A DNA stretch of 64,000 nt from Ceratothoa steindachneri (taxonomy: Eukaryota > Arthropoda > Malacostraca > Isopoda > Cymothoidae). Shown here in pieces: positions 50,863 to 61,308 of the stretch (within the stretch, counting starts at the first letter, position 1; each line of letters starts with the position of its first letter). The stretch spans positions 44,399,206 through 44,463,205 of the forward strand of contig OZ018338.1 of NCBI GenBank assembly GCA_963969495.1. Reading direction: 5' to 3'. Below the pieces are notes generated by a model. That model did not search any database, was not told the DNA's origin, and saw only the letters and a list, made by a program, of their open reading frames with translations. The translations under genes and the position numbers were made by a program.

Positions 50863-53239
50863 TTTGCGGGAAGATTATCTTCTCGCTTGGTTTTAGTGAA
50901 GGAGGATGGGTAAGAGAAGGGGTTAGATTACCCGCAGGAAAAGGAATCTCGGAAGGCGGATTCAAGGACTCGTTATTAGGCAGAGAACTTGGTAGGCTTA
51001 AGCACGAAGAATTTGATTGAACTTGTGTCGGGTATTTGAGGCAGGCCTACTAATTTTTTAGTCTATTTCGAGTGTCTTTGACTGACTACTTTAGTGAAGA
51101 ATGATAACTGACTGACTCAGTGACACTGATTGACTGAATGATCGAATCCCTTTCTCCTACTCGGGATCTACCCAGAGGTGTATATAATGTATTGAAAACC
51201 ATGGATGTAGTCCGCTGTTGGCTAATAACACAGTTTAGGCGGAGCTTACTCGACTGAATGTTTGTTTGTGTGGGTATGTACACAGGGAAAGATAAAATAT
51301 TTATCTCAAATTTCAAGAATAAGTTTTTGTGTTTCACAGCTCTTTGATAGTAGGTAAAGGTCCCCATCTTTCTTTTCTTCAGCTTGGTGTCAATGACTGC
51401 ACCTGATTTGAGGTTTCTTTGTACAGCGGTGACGTTTTCTAGACCCTTAGTGGAAAGGCAGATATCGCAAGAGGCGTGTAAGTGTAATTGCGTGTTAGTG
51501 TTTAGGTGTGTGAGAGCATATAATAGTCATTTGAAATTAAGAATGGGCTTTGTATTCCAAAGAATGATGTAGAATATAATGCGAAAGTACATAGAAATTC
51601 TTACAATTATTTCATCCCTTGTGCATATGGCATCCTTTATGGGCTTTACCCTAAGAACTCTGAAGTATGTTACATTTATATCTCTAAACTTTCTTCTTTT
51701 CATTCTTTGGTCTATAGTTTCAGAGGCTAAATAAATTCATTTACCCTTTTTCACCTGTTAATGTTATTTTTTTAAATGATTTTGTGCGGTTAACTAATCA
51801 TGAAATTCAAGGAACTTTCGTTATCTAGGTAATCTATCGCTAATCACGTAGAAATTACGTAGTATTAATTACTAAAAGGCTCAAATACTAAACAAGCTAT
51901 ACCTCATTGATTCCAGAAAGCTAGGACAAACCTTTGTAATCTTTGGCCTACTCACACTCAATGACGAAAGCTAGCTAAGTTCAACTAGGCAAGATGGAGT
52001 TTTGGATTATAATATTAGGCCAACTGTCGGCTAACGAATAGCAAGATTCTCAAACTAGAAAAGGAAAAACAAAAATTGTGAGATATTCAATAGTTTGGTA
52101 TAATATAAAATTTATAAGTTTAATTAACATAATCTTTTTAAACAATATAAATTCTATTCAATTGGAAGGAAAAACGTGATGAAAATAAAAATTAAGAACG
52201 TCTAGACTGAATAAATTTCTTTGTATGAAATTTTAAATAACTCCTCTATCTTTCATCTCTGTAATTTTTTCTCCTCGGTTACCAGCAAAATTGTTCCTTT
52301 CAATATGCTGCGTGAGCGTCCGTTTCAATTATTGGAGGACTTCCATCCTGTGGTGGCTGGAATTCAAAGGTGTCGATCCTTTGTATTACAGAGGATCCCT
52401 TAAGGTTTCTCGCCCTTTTTCCATTCTCGCTTTCCGCCTGGGTGATTCAATGTTCTTTCTTTGTTTGATTTTTACGTCATAATTTTTGCCTTAAATCATT
52501 AACGACCACATTTTATTCCCATTACCTGCTTTCGAAACTCCCCGCCTTAGCATTGAGTTTGCAGTGTCGTTTGATTGTTGCCCTTTGCCATCCCGAATAT
52601 ATATTATGATCAGAGAATGCTTTCGAGGCACATCTAGGGATGCGTCAATAAACTAAGACTTCAATTGGGGAACCCACCTTCCTGGAATATGAACTTAAAG
52701 TAAGGAAAAATAAAACTTAAGTTTCTTTGTTGAATTTTCACTTTTAATTGTTAGACTTAATTATGTTGATTTAGTAAAATCCTTTAGTTACTTCATGTTT
52801 GCTTCAGAGTAGCTATATAGAAGAATTAGTTCAAAGTCAGTAATGATAATGGAAGACAGTCACTTCCTGAAACATGTATCTTAAATTAAAAAAATATAGA
52901 GCTTTATATTTTTCCGTAAAAATGCATCTTTTTTTAATGCTGATTATAGGTATATACACTGAAATGCCAAGGTCAGGAGATAAGTACTTAGTATCGTGTA
53001 GTAGGACCAACTCTGCTAATCTTTTGTAGGAAGAACGTGCCAGCTTTGTGCCTCTGTTCCGCATATACAAAATACTTTTAAACAGTTTCAATTTTAAAGA
53101 CCTTCGAGGCCCCTTTTACTCGCCGGCGCTTTCAAAGGGCTCTGGAAATTCACCGTCCTTTCCCTATTCAACGGGTGCCTTGGGAAAGCTTCAAGGTCTT
53201 GAATGGCACCTATTAAAGCTCTATTATTATTATCATAAT
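50863..53239. other. No recognised gene
   Basis: About 50870-51370 is less AT-rich, with TGACTGAC-type short repeats near 51080-51145. No family was identified. Open frames at 51086-51367, 51384-51572 and 52221-52482 have no motif. Confidence 0.4.
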
Positions 53240-53900
53240 CTATCACAGCGAACTGCAGCAACTCAACGTGCTATCGCTTAAACAGTAGAAGGTCGACATT
53301 TGGAGAGATATGAGTCCAAGTCATCTTGCTAGCTGTCCACAGTTTCCTGATGTTTGAAGATGCAAGACCTGTAGTTTGAAGATATCTGGCAGCTAAGTCC
53401 CATATATTCTCGATCAGGGTTATGTCGGCTGAATGTATTGGCTAAACCGTTAGTTATTCTTGACAAATTTGGTCCAAATTGGAGACAAATTGCGTTAGTC
53501 TGCTTCAATATTTCACTTCTGCTGAGGTACATTATATCCAAGAAGGGATACAATTGGCTACCAAGTAGTATAGCGTAGCGGCCATCTGTCACTAAATTGT
53601 TTCGGCGGATAAGTGGATGCAACCAATGCCACGTGATCACACCACCCCAACGCTGCATGATGCCTTGTTTGCAACTGGGGTCTAAGATCTCCTTTGTCTT
53701 TTATCCGAATCTAACACTACAATCTGACCGAAATAACTGAAATCGAAACTCATTGGACTAAGCCACATGTAGCCAATCCTGTATGGTCTAATTTGGGATG
53801 TTACGAACCCTGATGCTGTGCTTTTTTGGGGAATGTGCTCATACTCTGGTAGGTCTTCTGATACCATATCCCATAGAAGTTAAAACAAGGTCTGCTGACC
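53240..53900 (-). pseudogene. Tc1-like transposase, C-terminal two thirds
   Basis: Minus-strand reading: SMGYGIRRPTRV (about 53865), SIRVRNIPN*TIQDWLHVA*, SNEFRF (first catalytic motif WSDESRF, Asp now Asn, about 53752), then GGVITWHWLHPLIRRNNL, YAILLGSQLYPFLDIMY, and after a frameshift LIENIWDLAARYLQTT with ASSNIRKLWTASKMTW (about 53350-53430). These are the blocks of Tc1-family transposases in correct order. Stops and at least two frameshifts make it inactive. Its reading begins where the N-terminal piece at 55290-55600 leaves off; together they cover nearly one transposase, interrupted by about 1.4 kb. Confidence 0.85.
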
Positions 53901-53925
53901 AAAAGGGCGCGTGCCCTCACATAGT

Positions 53926-55050
53926 CTAAATAGCCGAGCCTAGCATAGCGTAGTATAGCACAGCATAGCCTAGCCTAGTATAGCCTAGAATAGCCTAGCC
54001 TAGTATAGCCTAGAATAGCCTAGCCTAAACTTGCCTAGTATAGCATAGCATGGTATAACCTACCCTGTTTAAGCCCAGTATAGCCAAGCCTAGCCAAAGA
54101 TAGGGTATCATAGCCTAAAATAGAATAGCCTATCTGTGCTGGGCCTAAACTAGCCTAGATTAGTATAATCTAGCTACCCTAGTAAAACCTATCATAGTAT
54201 AGCCCACTTTATTCTATTTAGCTTAGTATAGCCTTGTTTATCGTATCCTAGTATAGTTTAGCCTAACTTAGTAAACCCTAGTCTAACCTAGTATGTTATA
54301 GTATAGCCTTGCCAGGCGTAGCATTGCCTAGTGTAGCCTAGCTTACTATAGCCTAGCCTAACCAGCTATGGCTTAGCATTGCATGCAAGAGCCTAACCTA
54401 GCGTCGCCTAGAGTAGCCTAGCCTAGTATAGCCAAGAGAGAATAAGCTACTATAGTCTAGAAAATATATCCTTGCATAAGATAGCCTGGCCTAGCATACT
54501 ATAGGTTAGCCTGGTATAGCTTATCCTGGTATGACCTTATATAGCTAAGTGTATCATATTATACAATAGCCTAGTATATCCTAGACTACTATAGTATAAC
54601 ATACTCTAGACCAAAATAACCTTGCATAGCTTAACCTATTATAGCGATGGTAAGCTAGACTATCGTAACCTAACAAAGTAATACCTAGCATAGCCTAGCA
54701 TAGCAGAGCATATCCCTCTCTGACCTATTATACTTTAGTCTACCCTAGCATAGCATAGTATAGCCCTGTTTAGCCTAGTATAGCATAGAATAGTATAACC
54801 TAGCCTAGCCTTAACTATCCTAGACAAGTATAACCTATACTATCCTATTATACCCTAATCAAGCATAGTTCAGTATTGTCTAGCCTAACATACTATCTGC
54901 GATCCTAGCATAGCATTTTATAGCCTAAATTAGCATAGAATATCTTACCTTTGTACATTATATCTTAGCATAGCTTAGCATAGTATAGCCTAGCTTATAA
55001 TAGCCTAGCATAGTATGGTCTATTCTAGGTTTGCCTAGTCTAGTATAGCA
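53926..55050. repeat. Degenerate TAGCC/TAGCA/TAGTA pentamer array
   Basis: About 1.1 kb is built almost entirely of five-base steps of the type TAGCC, TAGCA, TAGTA and TAACC, with many point changes and phase slips. It resembles arthropod telomeric TTAGG only superficially: the step contains TAGC, not TTAGG. The array lies between the two parts of a Tc1 relic. Confidence 0.93.
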
Positions 55051-55057
55051 GAGTATC

Positions 55058-55217
55058 GGCCGAATAGTTATGATGTTATTGCCAAAACAATATAATTCCA
55101 AGGTTAATCTTGGGAAGACTTGGGGAATTATCTCTTCGAAAAAAAATCTAAAACAACATGAGGATTTCAAATTTCGTTCCAATCGGTCGAATAATTATTA
55201 TGTTATTGCCAAAACAA
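55058..55217 (+). repeat. Direct repeat pair beside the pentamer array
   Basis: A 33-nt segment (55058-55090, containing ATGTTATTGCCAAAACAA after three variable positions) recurs at 55185-55217 with 30 of 33 bases the same. Between them lies CAAATTTCGTTCCAATCGGT. Just downstream is the CCGACCGACCGA motif (about 55238-55249), typical of invertebrate interspersed repeats with such tails. Confidence 0.85.
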
Positions 55218-55289
55218 AGAAAAAGCAAAACGAGGACCGACCGACCGATATACTTAGATGTAGATTCGCTCGCGACTTGACTCGCACGT

Positions 55290-55600
55290 GACTCAGAACC
55301 TTGCGTTAACATGAGGATCGTGTGCCTGTTACCGCCTGTATTGAATATGGATGCGATTTGAGCCAGTGTTACTATTGTGTTACCATCGGCATTACTATAG
55401 TCACACGCTGCTGCTCACGATTATTAAACACCTGTGGCCGGCCACGGTACTGTCCATGGTGGGTGATAAGGGGGTCTTTCATTATGTATTCAAAGTAAAT
55501 ACGTGACACTGAATATCGTGGTATGTCAAATGTCAGCATGGTTTCAGAAATGGAAGATCCCATGCGTCTGGCAGCTACTACCATGACCCAATTGAACTCC
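55290..55600 (-). pseudogene. Tc1-like transposase, N-terminal helix-turn-helix part
   Basis: The minus frame from ATG at 55584 reads VVAARRMGSSISETMLTFD and then SRIYFEYI, the first DNA-binding helix-turn-helix of Tc1-like transposases (family form VAARRLGxSISETAxLLGxSRTTVSRVYREW). YRGRPQVFNNREQQR follows. After a frameshift near 55372 it continues LAQIASIFNTGGNRHTI, the start of the second DNA-binding unit. Then similarity stops at about 55290 and resumes at 53900 beyond the array. Confidence 0.85.
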
Positions 55601-58600
55601 AGTAATATATTTTACTTGTCGTAAACACTCCATGCGGCGTTTACCCTCACTCATGAGATGTCAGATCATAATTGATGCATTTCTGAGAATTTCCATGGTA
55701 CGTGGCGCTTTCCACCATTATATTTCTATACTGCTACACTATGATTTTTTTCCACTTCGGTCTATAATATAGAAAAACAAAAATTGTACTAACAATTTCT
55801 TTATTGATGAGATGAAGTTAACCTGTATTAATGTTGTCATGATCACACATGGACTCACAACCTGACACAGAGGCACATAAATCATCTCACAAGATACGTA
55901 AAGTTGAGGGACATTTCATATGACGAGTGATGATTTCGTGCAGCGAGGGTGCAAATTACACATTTTGTTTTGAAGATGCAACCTATGTAGGAATATTTTT
56001 TGCTGTGTTGGTGCTTTCAAGAGGTATCTTCGTACCTGAAGGAAGTTAGTTTATATAGAATTCATTTTAGTTAGGAAATTAGTATAAAATATTTAAAATT
56101 CACCCTTGGGGATAACTATCTATGAATGCTAAAAGATTTTACAGACCATTTATTAATATTTTATCTCATTTCTGTATTTTCTCTCGTTTTACTTATGTAC
56201 TTCTGTCTCGCATTTGTGTTATCAGAATAAGTGAGAAGACCTTCGCTAGATTACTAGAATTTATTTTCTTTTCCATAGTAGTAAAGAGAATAAAGCAGCA
56301 AAATGAGAAACTGAAAATGTCAGACCCCCGACAGATCAAGGGAAAGGCAGGCAGACAGTGACCGAGAGAGGGCGCCATGTAAAGTTCTGTCTTGCCTTAA
56401 TGGTAAGGAAATATTGTAAGATATTTTAGATTCGAAGCTTTCTTACAATTATTTTACAATTTTGTACAATATTTTTTATTACCTCGTAACTTCTTCCATG
56501 TCACTTTTCCTTTGGGAAAAAATAGTTTGCTTCAAACTCCAAATTTGACAAGTTCCGAGCAAATTCTGGGACTCGGGGTTGTAACTTCTGTTTCATCCAA
56601 TTATATCGCACTCCTCCAAATCTTTTTCCTCCTAATTCGATACGATAGAGGATTACGGAGATAATAGAGTTCTTGCCATTTTACTAAAAAAAAAACAACT
56701 TTGTGCTTTGGTGGGGACTGAAAACCTTTGTTTTTTCTCAATATTCGTCGTCTGCCTGAAACAAGCCTAAAATAAAGTTTATATTATCATCCCTCTTAAA
56801 GACTCACTGCTCTAATCTTTTGTACGTGGAAGGCTTTATTTTAATGCCATTTGTATAGTCATTAAATAAATCATAAACGTTCAAATTCATAGGCATTTTC
56901 AAAAGAAAGCTTGATTTATAAAAATTAAGCTTTCAGTTGCAATCCTCTTTATTGTATTGAGTCTTGATGTAAATTATAAACGGATTTTAATGGAACTTTA
57001 GCTCTAGCAAAAAATATATTAAAAGCTTCTACCAACTCTGATCATCTACTATTATATTAGATTTGCATTTCATCATTTACTTTAGTTCTGGTGTAGAGGT
57101 TCTTTGTTTTTTTTCTTCATTTTAGTTCGTTCGATAACTAATTTCATTCATAGTACCTAAGTTTATTTGACATAAGATACTAAGACTAACCAAGCCATAT
57201 CTGCAAAAATATATTAGAAAAAAATATAGAAATAGAATTGGAAGTTAGTTGTTTAGTACTGGAAATGCTTAGGTATTACCAGGACGCTGCTCACAGGAAA
57301 ATCTAAGGTTAATTCTCAAAATAAAGGCATATCAGAAAATAGGGTTTAGTGGAAGAGAGAAAACAAAATTCAAAATTCAAAATCGAAGCCAGGAAAAGAG
57401 TGAAACCAAGGATTTTTCCCCTCACTCTATTTTCCTATGCATAATTTCCATATATTTACTAACTGAAGCTATATTGTTTATATTTATGTATTGAAAATCT
57501 ACATTTTACTTCATATTTCTAGTTGTGTATTCAAAACATATATCGTTTATATCGATTTTATATGCATTTTAGATGGAATTATTAAAATGTTGGTCGAAAG
57601 TATAACTTATCTTTTTCATTTTCTCGTTCCCTTCTTTAGGTATTTACTTTTTTTATTTTAAATAAGATTATGAAAATATAACCAAATAATCCATCACTGA
57701 CAGACCGACGTTTATATAGAAAGAGGGGCATAAAAACATTCGATTTCATGGGTTGTTTATGAGCTTTAAGATAACGTCTTGATAAGAAACTTAGGCGGTG
57801 GTGTACATTGCACTCAATCTGAACTCTATATATCTGCTCATATAATCGTTCATATATATTTCACATCTTGGATTATTTTATTTAATTGAGTGAAAATAAA
57901 TGTGAACATCAGAGGCTGCGATTCTGTAACCTATCGCTTCATCTGTTTTTCAATATCGTTTCTAATATTTATATTTTTTGCTAGGACCATTTTGAGGGTT
58001 AATAAAAAATTGCATAGTTGAAGTTATTTATTAAAGGAGGAATTGTAATTTTTCCTTACGCGGAAAGTATATGAAGGGCAAGTAGATAAAAGAAACAAAA
58101 ATAATGAAGCGCCAAGAGTGGTGATGAGAAATTAAAGTTGACAAGGAATATTCGAAAGAGAGCCTTAGCTAGCTTGAATATTTTCATATACGGAGCAGCT
58201 GCTGGATAGATTCTAGATACTAACTTGCACACTGCGTGGTCCGGAAAAAGATTTGATGATTCTCAATCTTTTTAGAAAGACAAGTCAATCTCCTTGAAAG
58301 AAATGGAAGTAACTATCTTTCACTAGTTTTCACGGTAAAATATTTCATTTTTAAATTTATTTCCATCAAGAGTTCTCTCGATATCAACAAGACAATTTCA
58401 AAATCTAAAAAAAAATATGTGGAATTCTTTTGACCCCAAATCTGAAAAAAATCTCAATATCTGTCCTTCTTTCGGCTGCTGGGCAGAATGGAATCTTCTT
58501 TATTGAACGAGAATCAATTGACGCCTCAGATCAATTTCTGCCATGTCCTCTAAATATAATGGTACTCAAGAAAGATCCAGTAGAGAAAAAGAGAAAAAGA

Positions 58601-59239
58601 GGCTCTCAAAGGCGAAACATCTTTATAAGAGTTTAGTTAAAAACGATGCAAAAATAAAAGTGATTTGTTGGAAAAAACAAAAAATAAGTCCTAACCGGTT
58701 ATATTCTCTATATGTTCAGTGGAGAAGAGGTTGGATGAAAATTGGTTCACCAAACCAAACATACTAACCCCTACTTGGATAAATTAACACAATATACTTC
58801 TTAGCTTCATAAATAATTGGTCTGGTAGACCACTGTTCGAATACAAATGCTTGGACTCCAAGTAGCTATCATTTTTCCCCAAAGGGTCGTTGAGATTAAA
58901 AAGAAAATGGAAAATATTGAACAAAACGCTCAAAAACCCTAAATTGAATGACACAAAATGTAGGAAGAGAGGTTGAGTAGAATATTTTTTTAAACCACAC
59001 AAGGAATATTGAAAGGGATAAAACCGTTAATGAGAGAAAACGTAGAATTAAATTAAATACATAGAAAGAAGTAAAAAAATATACGGATGAGAATAATTGA
59101 AAATGTTATATTCGTCAAACTTTCTACAGCTAAAATGGTGGGAACTATTATAAGTTATGGGAGGTCAGGTCATCGCCACTCAAAACTGTCAACTTGAACT
59201 CAATTAAAGGGGGCGATGGGAGGACCGGACCGCTTTACG
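55601..59239. other. AT-rich DNA, no recognised gene
   Basis: Open frames at 56122-56361 and 58430-58767 (the latter Lys/Arg-rich) have no motif that I recognise. No repeats were noted. Confidence 0.45.
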
Positions 59240-59364
59240 AGAGAAAAGGATCTCTTTCGGGTTTCTGAAAGACTCTGACAAAGAACAACAATTATTAATT
59301 TACTATTTAGAGAAAATATCGAAAAAGCTCTTTTAATAAAATATAAACCGAACCCAATAATGGC

Positions 59365-61235
59365 ATGTCCCTAAAAATGTTTGTAAGAGAGATTGGTAAA
59401 GTTGTGAAACAAGAGGAAGGGAATATGTTTGCGAGATATATTGCCGCAAATTCTCCTACAAGCATTGTGGCTGGAAGAGCAGTCAATCTTATGATGTCAG
59501 GTGCAGCATCCTAGCTCATAGTACGCCAGACAGCCACTTGCCAGGGTGCATACAACGCCATAACAATGCAAACTCCTAAAGACAAACCCATTGTAAACTT
59601 AAAATTCGAATAACTTGTGAGAGCAAGGAAAAATTACAATTAAAACCAACCAAATAGGTTTATAAAATATAGAAGAAAAAGAAAGTGTTTATTTACGAAC
59701 GAGAAACTCGTCCGAGTTGATCTTCATCAGAAGGTTTTGGAAGAGAAAATGGATGGAAATAAGGAAAATAAAAATCCGATAGTGGGAGCAGAGATCGAAT
59801 AGGCAAATGAGTCTTTCCTTAGAACTGTTGACATCGGAGATTCTTCACATGAATGAGAGAACTGTTTAGTATTTATTAAGAACTTAAAAAGTAAAAAAAA
59901 TAGTGCAACAATGGCGAAAAGAGTGAAGGAATAATTTAGGGAGGTTTAACTCAATTAGAAGGAAGGAATAAAGCTTCAGGGGAGAGTGGATATTCGCGTT
60001 TTTGACACATGATTAATATTGAGTTTCCAGATATTTTTACACATACACATATATATTTATATATGTTATTCTTTATATTATAGCGGAATTCATGGTTGAT
60101 TTGTTATTTGTAGTTTAAAGTTTTAATATAGTTCATTTTTTTAAATGATTTTATGTTGTTACATTGGTTGATAATCTTGATTTATATTATATATATATCG
60201 TTATTACTGGTATTTTATAAAATATAGTAAATAATATGGTAATTGTTAAGATCAACCGTGGGCCAAAGTATCCCAAATTATTAAGTTTTGGAACATGAGG
60301 GACAATTCTGAATACACTCACGTGTTTAAGGTTGTCTTCTCCGACATCACAATGGCACAAATGGGAAAGGGGAATGGATTACTGCTTTTTAAAGCAAAGA
60401 TCAGTGTGGAGCAGATTAAAAGAGAAGAATTCACTCCCATACAATTCTGCTTTCACTGTTATAAAATGGAGACGCACAAAACGAAAGGATGCATAGAGCC
60501 ACAGGAAATATATTCAAGGTGCAGCGAGCCAGGGCACCACCGGAAGAACTGCAAGAGTCCCCGGGAGAAGTGTGCAGACTGAGGCCCAGGACATCATTCC
60601 ATGGCCATGGCCTGCCCAATGAAAAAAAAACTTGTAAAAAAAAGGTGCAGCTAAAGAAAGACGAGCATGAACGCAAAAGAAGAACATCATATTTTCAGGC
60701 GGCAAAAGCAGTATTCACAGAAAATGAAAACAAAAACTCTCCTTCACGGGATGTACTGCAACTGCAGCTGAATCCTAAACAGATGCCAGGAAGGAGCAAA
60801 GAGAGAAGAAAAGAAGATGAAAATAGACAACCTGACCAAAGAATTCAGGCCAAAAGAAAGAGAGAGGCGGCCGCAAAAGCAGCACACTCGACCAAACTAA
60901 AGGACGAGAAACAAGTAAAAAAGGAATCCTCTGAAACCACGGACACCTCAGACTCAAAGAACGTAAAAAAAGGAAGTGCGAAGGAAAAAAGGTAAAAGAG
61001 GAAGAAAGAAAAAGATAGATGCAGGCCAAATTAACCGTTGCATCTACGTGAACGAACAATTTCTTTCTCAAAGGACTGGGACTTAAACAAAATTTGCATT
61101 GTACTCAAAAAGAAATACTATAAATGGGACTTCGACGCTCAATGCGAGAAAAAATCGGTTGAGGAGGCCCTATACAACCAAAACGTCGACTACTACCAGG
61201 AAACATTTATTGAACTCTTCCCAGCAGAGTTCTAA
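59365..61235 (+). pseudogene. LINE ORF1 (gag-like) with zinc knuckles
   Basis: ORF1 proteins of Jockey-type LINEs bind element RNA and escort it. The reading starts MSLKMFVREIGKVVKQEEGN (59365), runs through KLVRVDLHQKVLEEKMDGN and FLRTVDIGDSSHE with several stops, is broken by the AT-rich insert, and resumes VIVKINRGPKYPKLLSF (60238). From 60295 an open frame holds three knuckles: FCFHCYKMETHKTKGC looks intact; in the second, YSRCSEPGHHRKNC, the first Cys is Tyr; in the third, CAD*GPGHHSMAMAC, the second Cys is a TGA stop (60580). A Lys/Glu-rich tail follows in another frame (60660-60990), then FSKDWDLNKICIVLKKKYY and FIELFPAEF near 61060-61230. Confidence 0.82.
60015..60238. other. AT-rich insert within LINE ORF1
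   Basis: ORF1-like reading ends near GRVDIRVFDT (about 60005) and resumes with KINRGPKYPK (about 60245). The roughly 220 bp between are almost pure A/T with no coding character. No clear splice sites or duplicated flanks were seen. Confidence 0.55.
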
Positions 61236-61308
61236 AAGAACAGAGACGAGAAACGCAAGTCAACAACCCGTAAACACTAAGTCATTTACCTAAGCCAGAA
61301 CAGAGAAT

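Noticed and set aside
53926..55050. TAGCC array as interstitial telomeric repeat
   Set aside because: Arthropod telomere repeat is TTAGG/CCTAA; the array has TAGC steps and no sustained TTAGG phase.
59690..59740. Possible hammerhead core (CTGATGAAGATC) on the minus strand
   Set aside because: No GAAA strand follows in the right place, and the plus strand reads as LINE ORF1 (KLVRVDLHQKVLEEK).
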